The notes under the pieces are model-generated. The model was given only the letters and a program-made list of their open reading frames with translations, was not told where the DNA came from and did not search any database. A stretch of DNA of 64,000 bases from Streptomyces griseochromogenes (GTDB lineage Bacteria; Actinomycetota; Actinomycetes; Streptomycetales; Streptomycetaceae), in contig NZ_CP016279.1 in NCBI RefSeq assembly GCF_001542625.1, positions 2,976,001-3,040,000 on the forward strand, given 5' to 3'. This document shows, piece after piece, positions 25,409 to 31,645 of the stretch (positions are counted from its first letter, which is position 1; each line of letters starts with the position of its first letter). The translations under genes were made by a program, and so were the position numbers.

Positions 25409-25774
25409 ATGGCCGTCTTCCAGCTTGGTGAAGTCCCCACCGGCTTCGTGTTCAACGAGAACGGTGGGCTCATCCACTACAGGTACGGGCTCCTCCTGGC
25501 CATCCCTCAGCCCAACCAGGCCGGCGCCCCGGCGCCGTGGGGCGACGCCTACTTCAGCTTGGGCTCCAGCTGGGTGGACGTACGCCTGAAGGTGCAGATG
25601 CATGACGGTACGAACTGGCTCCCGGCTGTGGACTGGGACGTCAACCAGGGCAGCAGTCGCTACACGAAGAAGCTCCCCCAGGGGATCCAGAAGATCCACG
25701 TCGGGCGGGTGAAGAAGAGCAGCAGTGACGTCGTGGACGACAACCCGGTCGGCTGGCTCCTCGAATACGTGTAG
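25409..25774 (+). CDS. Unrecognised 121-residue soluble protein
   Basis: The ATG at 25409 (MAVFQLGEVPTGFVFNENGG) is fixed by AAGGAG 8 bases upstream. There is no signal peptide or TM segment. Alternating hydrophobic strands and Trp/Gly turns (YRYGLLLAIPQP, WGDAYFSLGSSWVDVRLKVQ, NPVGWLLEYV) suggest an all-beta fold. It is followed 20 bp later by a textbook terminator, so it is a single-gene unit. It is divergent from the tail-tube gene; a functional link such as a cargo is only a guess. Confidence 0.7.
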   Translation: MAVFQLGEVPTGFVFNENGGLIHYRYGLLLAIPQPNQAGAPAPWGDAYFSLGSSWVDVRLKVQMHDGTNWLPAVDWDVNQGSSRYTKKLPQGIQKIHVGRVKKSSSDVVDDNPVGWLLEYV

Positions 25775-25794
25775 CAGCTCGGACCTCGGCCCGG

Positions 25795-25831
25795 GTGCCC
25801 CCAGCCGGTCTCACGCCGGCTGGGGGCACTT
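25795..25831 (+). terminator. Rho-independent terminator of the gene ending at 25774
   Basis: GTGCCCCCAGCCGG (25795-25808) pairs perfectly with CCGGCTGGGGGCAC (25816-25829) around a 7-nt loop, followed by TTT. Confidence 0.9.
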
Positions 25832-25840
25832 TCCGGGACA

Positions 25841-25984
25841 TCAGCTTGGGAAGCTCGGGTTCTACGGCGTCGACAGGCTTGCTGAGCTGCGGCGGAGCGG
25901 CGTCATGTCCTGAGGGTGTGCTGGGTGGGGTGACTGCTATTCCCCGTGGTTCCCCGCATTATCTGGCACGGGAATGGCACGGGA
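25841..25984 (+). repeat. Diverged direct repeat with tRNA-Gly-anticodon-like start, partner at 28523-28665
   Basis: Both copies open with TCAGCTTGGGAAGCTCGGGT. Its first 15 bases are the complement of a tRNA-Gly(CCC) anticodon arm. Both end with CCGTGGTTCCCCGCA, then ATCTGGCACG and TGGCACGGG. The repeated TGGCACG near the end resembles integrase arm-site repeats. The copies bracket a 2.5-kb segment. Confidence 0.65.
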
Positions 25985-26003
25985 GCACGTTCAGGCGGGT
26001 GAG

Positions 26004-26492
26004 TCAGTCTCGCCTCGAACTTGGCACGCCAATGCTGGCGCCGAGGTCGGTGGAGGCGGTCAACGAGTGGGCCGCGGTTCTCAGATCGTGCTCCCATCCC
26101 GGGAGCTCGTCGGGGCCGATCCACTTGCTGTAGTCCGCTGCGACGGAGAGGAACCGTGTTTCCTCCTGCGTGCGGGCTGCGACCGTCATTGACAACCGGT
26201 CGGCCACGTCCTTGGGGCTCAGCTCGCTTCTTGCGAGACCGAACGCGAGGCTCGCGAGCAGGCATCGGCCGGCGATCTCCTCGTCGGGTAGAGATACGCC
26301 GAGTTCATGCAGGGCTTGGACGTACAGCTCACGGATCTCGGTCTCGTTGCTCCTGCGCGGCAGTCCGGCCAGCTCGCGCAGGGCAGGGGAATCACGCCCG
26401 TCGACGAGCGCATGAGCAGCGAGCACCGGGAGCTCCTCTGGTGGGAGTACCTCCGCTACGTACTGCCAAGCGCTGTGCTGCAACCGATCCAT
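26004..26492 (-). CDS. Unrecognised helical protein
   Basis: The protein is 162 residues from the ATG at 26492 (MDRLQHSAWQYVAEVLPPEE). The in-frame extension upstream to 26750 crosses repeat sequence and is rejected. It is mainly alpha-helical and acidic; ELPVLAAHALVDGRDSPALR, EIRELYVQALHELG and CLLASLAFGLARSELSPKDV look like a conserved helical bundle. No catalytic motif was seen. Weak ribosome site. It may be an immunity or regulatory protein, but I have no direct evidence. Confidence 0.6.
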   Translation of the reverse strand: MDRLQHSAWQYVAEVLPPEELPVLAAHALVDGRDSPALRELAGLPRRSNETEIRELYVQALHELGVSLPDEEIAGRCLLASLAFGLARSELSPKDVADRLSMTVAARTQEETRFLSVAADYSKWIGPDELPGWEHDLRTAAHSLTASTDLGASIGVPSSRRD

Positions 26493-26550
26493 GCGCCCAT
26501 CGTGGAGGCGATGAGAGGTCTTGGCCAGCCGATTGCAGTTGTGGCTTCTG

Positions 26551-26715
26551 CTTCTTCTTCCCCTGGGTCTTGTCGGGGATCTTGGTGAGCTGGGTTCTTG
26601 CTGGTCAGGGCCGCGCTCCGGTACGCCCGAGTGGTCGTCATTGGTCGTCATTGGCCACTGCCGAGCGGCCTCGGACGGCCCACGGACGGCCCGAGCTTCA
26701 CTCAGGATTCGCTGC
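26551..26715 (+). repeat. Diverged direct repeat, partner at 23303-23470
   Basis: Second copy of the CTTCTTCTT/CCTGGGTCTTGTCGGGGATC unit. This copy also holds a small tandem duplication, GTCGTCATTG twice, near 26634-26655. Confidence 0.6.
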
Positions 26716-26758
26716 CCCAGACATGATCGTCCACGGGTTGCGCTCCCCACCGAGGCGT

Positions 26759-26866
26759 GTCCCGTGCCACTGGATCTTGACCGTTTGCCATCGGACTTTG
26801 ACGGACGCGAGTTTGTGTCATCGGAGTTTGATCACCTCAGGTCAGCGACTCAGCGCACCTTCGGTG
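26759..26866 (+). repeat. Left arm of the 108-bp inverted repeat
   Basis: It starts GTCCCGTGCCACTGG and ends CACCTTCGGTG. Three related units (about 17-30 bp apart) lie inside it. Confidence 0.8.
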
Positions 26867-27095
26867 TGCGCCGGGGGCGTGGTAAAACCCGTGGCGCGCT
26901 GGAGGTGCTCCTGTCTGCCTTGACGGCCATCTGCACGGGTGCAGCCTGTCGTCACCGTTCCGTCACAAGTAGTCGCCGCACGGAACCCTGCCGCTCTCCC
27001 GCCCCGTCTGCACTCACGTACCACGACCACACGTACCGCGGGGCAACAACCGACGACCGAAACCCGCGGACGAGACGACTCAGGGGGACGACAGC

Positions 27096-27665
27096 ATGCG
27101 GCACAGCAACGGCATTCGCAGGGCGGCTCTGGCGACGACGGCGGTCACGGCCGTCGCGGCGGCGGTGACCGGCATCCTGCCCGGCACCGCCATGGCGGCG
27201 AGCACCACCACCTCCACCCCGCCGCCCGCCTGCCCGGCCTCCGCCCTCCAGGTCAGCGCCTGGCAGGCCGTCCACCGGCCCGTCGGGACCGGGACCGGGG
27301 CGGCGGTCGTGCAGTTCACCAACGTCTCCCGGAGGACGTGCGCCCTGAAGGGCCATCCGACGGTCGCGGGCGCCGGCAACGGCTCCCCCGCCCACAACAC
27401 CCCGCTCAAGGTCACCCCCACCGGCAGGGCGGCCACCGTGACGGTCCGGCCGCACGGCAAGGCGTGGGTGAAGCTGACCTTCGTCCAGGTCCAGGGGGAG
27501 GGCGACGGCTACTGCGTGTCGGGCAAGGACCCGGTGACGTATCCGACGATGGTCATCGGGCTGCCGCACTCCGGGAAGCACCAGGTCGCCCTGAACGACG
27601 GGGTGTGGGCCGAGTGCGACAACAAGGTGACCGTCACCCCGGTCTCGGCGGTCAAGCCTTCCTGA
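27096..27665 (+). CDS. Secreted DUF4232-domain protein
   Basis: The protein is 189 residues from the ATG at 27096, preceded by AGGGGGACGACAGC. A signal peptide has a basic start (MRHSNGIRR), a hydrophobic core (about 10-30) and an AMA-A-type cleavage site near 34. The mature part is a DUF4232-like beta-sandwich: VVQFTNVSRRTCALKGHPTV near 70, GKAWVKLTFVQVQGEG near 125 and a final ECDNKVTVTPV. Two conserved cysteines (CALKG and ECDN) plus others may form disulfides. Function of the family is unknown. Being the only gene inside a boxed inverted-repeat cassette is unusual. Confidence 0.85.
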   Translation: MRHSNGIRRAALATTAVTAVAAAVTGILPGTAMAASTTTSTPPPACPASALQVSAWQAVHRPVGTGTGAAVVQFTNVSRRTCALKGHPTVAGAGNGSPAHNTPLKVTPTGRAATVTVRPHGKAWVKLTFVQVQGEGDGYCVSGKDPVTYPTMVIGLPHSGKHQVALNDGVWAECDNKVTVTPVSAVKPS

Positions 27666-27748
27666 CCCCACCGTCCCCACAAATCGAGCAGCCTGCACGA
27701 CGATCGCAACGCTCTGACCTGCACGTTTACGAGGCGCTGCACATAAGT

Positions 27749-27797
27749 GCAGGTCAGCGACTCAGCGCACCGAAGGTGCGCTGAGTCGCTGACCTGC
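27749..27797. terminator. 23-bp perfect hairpin at the inner edge of the right arm
   Basis: Bases 27749-27771 pair perfectly with 27775-27797 around GAA. It lies about 85 bp after the secreted-protein stop, so it may terminate that gene, but it also overlaps the inverted-repeat arm and may be part of the element's end. Confidence 0.7.
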
Positions 27798-27875
27798 GGT
27801 GATCAAACTCCGATGACGCAAACTCGCGTCCGTCAAAGTCCGATGGCAAACGGTCAAGATCCAGTGGCACGGGAC
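27768..27875 (-). repeat. Right arm of the 108-bp inverted repeat
   Basis: Inverse copy of 26759-26866. The two differences seen fall in the TTTG(T/C)GTCATC and CACC(T/G)CAGG stretches. Confidence 0.8.
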
Positions 27876-27948
27876 AGCGTGCCGCGACAACGTCGCCCGG
27901 CAGCATCTTCAATGGACCTGCAAATCGAACACGTGCTTGAATTTGGCC

Positions 27949-28182
27949 ATGCGATCGTTCCCCGACGACCTCGCCCAGGCGCAGCAGGAGTGGAGTGCCG
28001 CGTACCGGCAGCTCGCCGAGCGGCCCGGTCGTACCGAGCTGCGCCGGCGTCTGTACCGGCTGTCGGCTCAGCTGTACTTCCATCCCTACTGGCAGCAACG
28101 GCGCCCAAGTCCCGCAGCATGGTGGGAACTGCGTGACCTGGGACGGCCAGACGGACACATGAGTGAGCGGCTTCATCCATGA
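27949..28182 (+). CDS. Small conserved actinobacterial protein, unknown function
   Basis: The protein is 77 residues from the ATG at 27949 (MRSFPDDLAQAQQEWSAAYR). It is helical and Arg-rich, with a core of ELRRRLYRLSAQLYFHPYWQ. It ends in an ATGA overlap with a following frame, so it forms a two-gene unit with the next entry. I cannot assign a function. Similar short proteins paired with small partners are common in Streptomyces accessory DNA. Confidence 0.6.
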   Translation: MRSFPDDLAQAQQEWSAAYRQLAERPGRTELRRRLYRLSAQLYFHPYWQQRRPSPAAWWELRDLGRPDGHMSERLHP

Positions 28183-28226
28183 CGCGCTGGAATGCGAGGC
28201 CGCATGTTCCAGATAATCCTGAAGGC

Positions 28227-28451
28227 ATGTCCGGTCCGATCCGCGTGATCGTCCATCCACCGTCACCCACAGGCGGCCGACGAGTGCGCGTGGACGGCGA
28301 GATCCTCGGCCTGGCCCACAACGTGGCCGACGTCGCAGAGTTCCTCCGCCGAGCCGGGCTGGAGATCGACCCGGCGGAGGTAGCGGAGTCACCGTGGATC
28401 GATTGGCGCGGAGTGGGGCCTGAGCGCTGGGGCCCGGAGACGAGCAGCTGA
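28227..28451 (+). CDS. Small protein, paralogue of the 61696-61929 protein
   Basis: The protein is 74 residues from the ATG at 28227 (MSGPIRVIVHPPSPTGGRRV). The frame is open back to the ATG at 28179, which overlaps the previous stop as ATGA, so a 90-residue form is possible; alignment with the paralogue favours 28227. Shared pattern with the gene at 61696: (I/V)VHxP, GxRRV, a GLA-centred strand, a DVxE(F/I)LRxAxL helix and a closing (I/L)(D/E)W(R/Q)GxGPxxW. Function unknown. Confidence 0.65.
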   Translation: MSGPIRVIVHPPSPTGGRRVRVDGEILGLAHNVADVAEFLRRAGLEIDPAEVAESPWIDWRGVGPERWGPETSS

Positions 28452-28522
28452 CATACCGAAGGCAACGCACCCTAGAAACAGGGGTTATGTGGCCGCTCGG
28501 TGCGTAGCGACCCGCCACGCGC

Positions 28523-28665
28523 TCAGCTTGGGAAGCTCGGGTTCTTCGTGGGCGGCTGCTTGGCTGAACTGCGGCAGAGCGGGGCGCGGGGCCTGACTGA
28601 CCGACAGCCTGGTCCCCGCCACTCCCCGTGGTTCCCCGCACAATCTGGCACGTGTCTGGCACGGG
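28523..28665 (+). repeat. Diverged direct repeat, partner at 25841-25984
   Basis: Second copy with the TCAGCTTGGGAAGCTCGGGT opening and the CCGTGGTTCCCCGCA/TCTGGCACG ending. On the minus strand the opening continues GAGCGCG, like the tRNA-Gly region 3' of the anticodon arm. Confidence 0.65.
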
Positions 28666-28689
28666 CGCGGTCGTCGGCTCGGCCTCGGA

Positions 28690-28938
28690 TTACTCGTAGG
28701 TGGTCGCAGCTCGTAGAGCTCGTGCGAAGAAGCTCCAGTCCCCGTCGGCGGGCAGATCGCGGCCGGCGTTGCTGTACCAGCCGTCCGCATCGTCGATCCA
28801 CGCTGCCGGCGACTCCAAGAAACTCGCGAGGTCCGCGTTTTCCCACGAGTGCCCCTCCTCGGTGTGGCTGCGGTGGAGGACGCGGTCGAAGGCAGCCAGG
28901 TCTTCTCTGCTGCCGACATGGTCAGGAGAAGTGGTCAT
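28690..28938 (-). CDS. DUF7660-like small protein
   Basis: The protein is 82 residues from the ATG at 28938 (MTTSPDHVGSREDLAAFDRV). The pattern of an N-terminal SREDLAAF helix, WENADLASFLESPAAWIDDA, DGWY and a closing WSFFARALRAATTYE matches the DUF7660 family by memory. It is soluble, with no known function; members often lie near toxin or defence loci. It is isolated between repeat units. Confidence 0.65.
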   Translation of the reverse strand: MTTSPDHVGSREDLAAFDRVLHRSHTEEGHSWENADLASFLESPAAWIDDADGWYSNAGRDLPADGDWSFFARALRAATTYE

Positions 28939-28986
28939 GAGCGGCACCCTACTTGGCACGCTCGCGGTTGGAGGGGGCTGGCGAAC

Positions 28987-29105
28987 ACCGCTTTAGGAGT
29001 TCGGTCCGAGCGCGGTCCAGCTGCCGCCGACTGACGCGACGCCCGGACACAGACGCTGGTGTACGCCCCCGTCCGGCGTCGTTGATGTCGGCAGCGGATG
29101 TCAGT
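28987..29105 (+). repeat. Diverged direct repeat near the island's right edge, partner at 17797-17917
   Basis: Contains GAGTTCGGTCCGAGCGCGG, then GTCGTTGATGTC and GCGGATGTCAG, in the same order as the left copy. It ends just before the stop of the TetR gene. Confidence 0.6.
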
Positions 29106-29673
29106 CATGCGGCTGCGGGGCGGGCGACAGTGCGGTGCGGGCGGCGGAGAGGACCTGCTCGGACAGCGGGGAGTCCTTGGTGGCGCGGGCCAGGAGAAGG
29201 GCGCCGAGCATGGTGCACAGCCGGGCGATGCCGTCCTCGTCGTCGGTGGCGAGCCACTGGGTGAAGTCCTGTACCCCTTCGGCGTAGGTGCGGGGCGCCC
29301 CGTGGTCGCCACTGTCCCGGGCCATGTCGGTGGCGAGCGCGGCGACAGGGCAGCCCGAGGAGGGGTTGTCCCGGTGCCGGACGGACAAGTACCCGTCGAT
29401 CAGGGACTGCTGGGCCTCGGCACGGCGCCCCTCGTGCTCTTCGAGTGTGGTGGCGTGGAACTCGGTCAGTTCGCCGAACGCGTGGGTGACCGCCTCGTCG
29501 ATCAGTGCCTCCTTGGAGGCGAACTGCTTGTAGAAGCCGCCGTGCGTCAGGCCGGCCGCCTTCATCAGATCCGCGACGCTCACGCCCGTGCCCTGCTCGC
29601 GGAACAGCCGCGAGGCCCGCTCCACGACCCGTCGGCGGTTCGCCTGTGCCTGTGCCTGTGAGACGCGACCCAT
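29101..29673 (-). CDS. TetR-family transcriptional repressor
   Basis: The protein is 190 residues. The N-terminal HTH is RVVERASRLFREQGTGVS, VADLMKAAGLTHGGFYKQFA and SKEALIDEAV (about 15-60). The C-terminal ligand domain has GCPVAALATDMARDSG near 110, seen in TetR regulators of NADPH-dependent or efflux functions (TetR_C). It is divergent from the membrane protein gene at 29801 with a 127-bp gap that holds a 16-bp palindrome, so repression of that gene and autorepression are likely. Confidence 0.92.
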   Translation of the reverse strand: MGRVSQAQAQANRRRVVERASRLFREQGTGVSVADLMKAAGLTHGGFYKQFASKEALIDEAVTHAFGELTEFHATTLEEHEGRRAEAQQSLIDGYLSVRHRDNPSSGCPVAALATDMARDSGDHGAPRTYAEGVQDFTQWLATDDEDGIARLCTMLGALLLARATKDSPLSEQVLSAARTALSPAPQPHD

Positions 29674-29690
29674 CGGGCACCTCCCTTTTG

Positions 29691-29706
29691 GATGTCGGAC
29701 GACATC
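29691..29706. promoter_or_regulatory. Palindromic operator in the TetR-membrane protein gap
   Basis: GATGTCG-GA-CGACATC: 7-bp arms are perfect with a 2-bp centre. It lies 18 bp upstream of the TetR start and about 95 bp upstream of the divergent gene. Confidence 0.7.
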
Positions 29707-29800
29707 TATCGTACGGTGCTATTTAGATTATTTGCATCATCTATTCGGGGCGCTCCTCTCCCCTCATCCAAGGGCGCGCCCCCTTCACGGGAGACACTCC

Positions 29801-30838
29801 ATGGCCACTCGCCTCGGCCCGGCCGCCGAAGCCGACCTGACCACTGCCACCGCCGCCACCGCCCCCGCCACCTCCGCCACCGCGCCACCGGTCCGGCTCT
29901 GGCTCCAGCCGACCGTGATCGCCCTGGTCGTCGTGGCGGCCTTCGTCGGCTGTTACGTCGGTCTGCAGCGCAACCCCCAGCCGCACCGGGTGCCGGTGGC
30001 TGTCACCGGGCACAAGCTTTCGGGCGAGATACGCCAGGCCCTCGGCGACAGCGTCGATGTCCATCCGGTCGTCGACGCCGCCACGGGGCGCGACGAGCTG
30101 GAGCGCCGCGACGTCGTGGCCGCGCTCGGTGGCCGCGCGGACTCCGACCGGCTGCGCCTGGAGGTCGGCGGGGCCAACGGACAGTCGACGACGACGGCCG
30201 TCAAGAGCCTGATCGGCGCCTATGCCCACGGGTCGGGCCAGCGCCTGACCACGGTGGACGTCGTCCCGTTCGCCCGTTTCGACTCCCGTGGGCTGGCCGG
30301 GTTCTACATGGCGTTCGGAGTCACGCTGGCCGGCTTCGTCCTCGCCCAGAACGCCCTCGGCCTCGCGAACCATCTGCACCTGCGCCACCGGTTCTGGCTG
30401 CTGTCCGGCGTCTCCGTGGCCATCGGCATCGTCGCCACCGTCATCGCCGGACCCATCCTCGGGGCGGTGCCCGCGCCGGTGATGCCGCTGGCCTTCACCC
30501 TGACCCTGCTCGCCGCGGCAGCCACGTTCACCACCAAGCTGCTGGGCACCTACCTCGGCCCGGTCGGCGTGCCCGTCGCCACCCTTTTGCTGCTCACGGT
30601 CGGCAACTCCACCAGCGGAGCCACCATCGGACCGGACCTCCTGCCCTCCGCCGCTCGCGCCGTCTCCGCCCTGCTGCCGCCGGGCGCGGCCGTCCGCGCC
30701 GTGACCGACCTGAGCTACTTCCACGGCGCGCAGGCGGTGCAGCCACTGACCACCCTCGCGCTGTGGGCGGTGATCGCCGCCGTCCTGGTGGGCCTGCGCC
30801 CCCGCCTGAGGCGGCGGCGCACGCGAGTGACCACCTGA
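29801..30838 (+). CDS. ABC-2-like multi-pass membrane protein (DUF3533/YhgE-like), TetR-controlled
   Basis: The protein is 345 residues from the ATG at 29801 behind GGGAG. One TM (about 33-53) is followed by an extracytoplasmic domain (about 55-165), then five TMs (about 170-195, 205-230, 235-255, 265-285 and 318-336). This one-plus-five layout with a periplasmic loop is that of ABC-2 permease/YhgE-Pip-like proteins, often involved in export or drug tolerance. No ATPase is adjacent. The TetR gene and operator suggest inducible export. Confidence 0.8.
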   Translation: MATRLGPAAEADLTTATAATAPATSATAPPVRLWLQPTVIALVVVAAFVGCYVGLQRNPQPHRVPVAVTGHKLSGEIRQALGDSVDVHPVVDAATGRDELERRDVVAALGGRADSDRLRLEVGGANGQSTTTAVKSLIGAYAHGSGQRLTTVDVVPFARFDSRGLAGFYMAFGVTLAGFVLAQNALGLANHLHLRHRFWLLSGVSVAIGIVATVIAGPILGAVPAPVMPLAFTLTLLAAAATFTTKLLGTYLGPVGVPVATLLLLTVGNSTSGATIGPDLLPSAARAVSALLPPGAAVRAVTDLSYFHGAQAVQPLTTLALWAVIAAVLVGLRPRLRRRRTRVTT

Positions 30839-30967
30839 CCCACGGTCAGGGTGGCGGTCGTGCCGCAGACATGCCACAGACGTGCCACTACGGGCCTGCG
30901 GGGTCCTCCTCGAACCCCGCAAAGCCGGCCCGGGTGGAAACCTCTCCTGAGCCGGCGCTTCTCTCTG

Positions 30968-31008
30968 TGCCCCGGGCGGGATCCGAACCCGCGCACCCGG
31001 ATCCGGAA
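30968..31008 (-). other. tRNA-Arg(CCG)-like 3' half: attachment-site remnant
   Basis: The minus strand reads as a perfect tRNA 3' half: anticodon loop TTCCGGA, stem strand TCCGG, variable GTGC, T arm GCGGG-TTCGGAT-CCCGC, acceptor strand CCGGGGC and discriminator A. The 5' half (acceptor, D arm and anticodon 5' strand) is absent. Anticodon-to-3'-end segments are the usual tRNA attachment cores of actinobacterial integrative elements, so this is probably an att scar at the island's right edge. Just left of it TGCCACAGACGTGCCA (30870-30885) resembles integrase arm-type repeats. Confidence 0.75.
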
Positions 31009-31012
31009 GCCG

Positions 31013-31453
31013 TCACGTCCCCCTGAGCAACCCGTTCACCGCCCGCCCGAACACCGCGCGTGCCGCTCGCGCCACCACGCCGTCGAGGAAGCCGGGGAGG
31101 AAACGGATCCGCAGCTCCTCGCGCCACACCACGCGGGTGCGGCCGCCGGGCCCCGGACGGACCTCGATCTCGGCCCATCCCCGCACGATCCGCCCGCGCT
31201 TGTCCAGACGGCACAGCCCGGGCTCACCGTCCACCGGCGGATGCCAGATGGTGACTTCCATGGGATCGTTGAAGGCGAGGGGGCCGAGGCCCGAACGGGC
31301 CACCAAGCGCGTGCCCTCCCGGGTCGGCGCGGCCGTGACCACGGTGACCCGGGTCAGTGGAACCACGGCGCCGTGGCGGGGCCACTCAGTGAGCCGCCGC
31401 CACGCCTCTTCCAGAGGGAGCGGGGCCGTGCGTTCGAAAGAGAAGGTGGGCAC
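31013..31453 (-). CDS. SRPBCC-family (polyketide cyclase/dehydrase-like) protein
   Basis: The protein is 146 residues with an ATG at 31453 (MPTFSFERTAPLPLEEAWRR). It has the START/SRPBCC shape: an N-terminal strand, the helix PLEEAWRRLTEWPRHG, several strands and a long C-terminal helix. Family members bind hydrophobic ligands or act as cyclases or lipid-binding proteins. Its stop lies 5 bp from the tRNA remnant, so the integration event abuts its 3' end. Confidence 0.85.
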   Translation of the reverse strand: MPTFSFERTAPLPLEEAWRRLTEWPRHGAVVPLTRVTVVTAAPTREGTRLVARSGLGPLAFNDPMEVTIWHPPVDGEPGLCRLDKRGRIVRGWAEIEVRPGPGGRTRVVWREELRIRFLPGFLDGVVARAARAVFGRAVNGLLRGT

Positions 31454-31645
31454 GGCACGATCGTAGGGAATGGGCGCCGGTCACCTGCGCCTTCGCCCCA
31501 GGCTCACCCGCTCGGCGCAGTCGGGTGTCCGCGAGACGTCGTATCCGGGAACAGTCGGTGCGAGAGCGGAGGGACGGCGGCCGCCCGCTTACGCTTCCTG
31601 CCATGGGCCGGGCAACCAGCCCGCCCGCATGGGGAGTTGATCCAC

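Larger units (their letters stand above)
26493..27095. other. Island spacer with a repeat and the left inverted repeat
   Basis: Contains the repeat at 26551-26715 and the left arm of the boxed cassette at 26759-26866. The last 230 bases should carry the promoter of the secreted protein gene at 27096. Confidence 0.6.
26759..27875. mobile_element. Single-gene cassette boxed by 108-bp inverted repeats
   Basis: The arm at 26759-26866 is repeated in inverse orientation at 27768-27875 with only two differences by eye. Each arm contains staggered GGATCTTGACC, ATCGGACTTTGAC and ATCGGAGTTTGAT units, like the multiple transposase-binding repeats at IS21-type ends. The 901-bp interior has no transposase, only the secreted DUF4232-like protein gene. 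It therefore resembles a non-autonomous element that mobilises a passenger gene; no clear target duplication was identified. Confidence 0.65.

Noticed and set aside
17256..31012. CRISPR array
   Set aside because: Repeats in the island are long, few and diverged. No short regularly spaced repeats were seen anywhere in the window.
30968..31053. Complete tRNA gene
   Set aside because: Only the 3' half is present. The upstream bases have no matching acceptor 5' strand or D arm.
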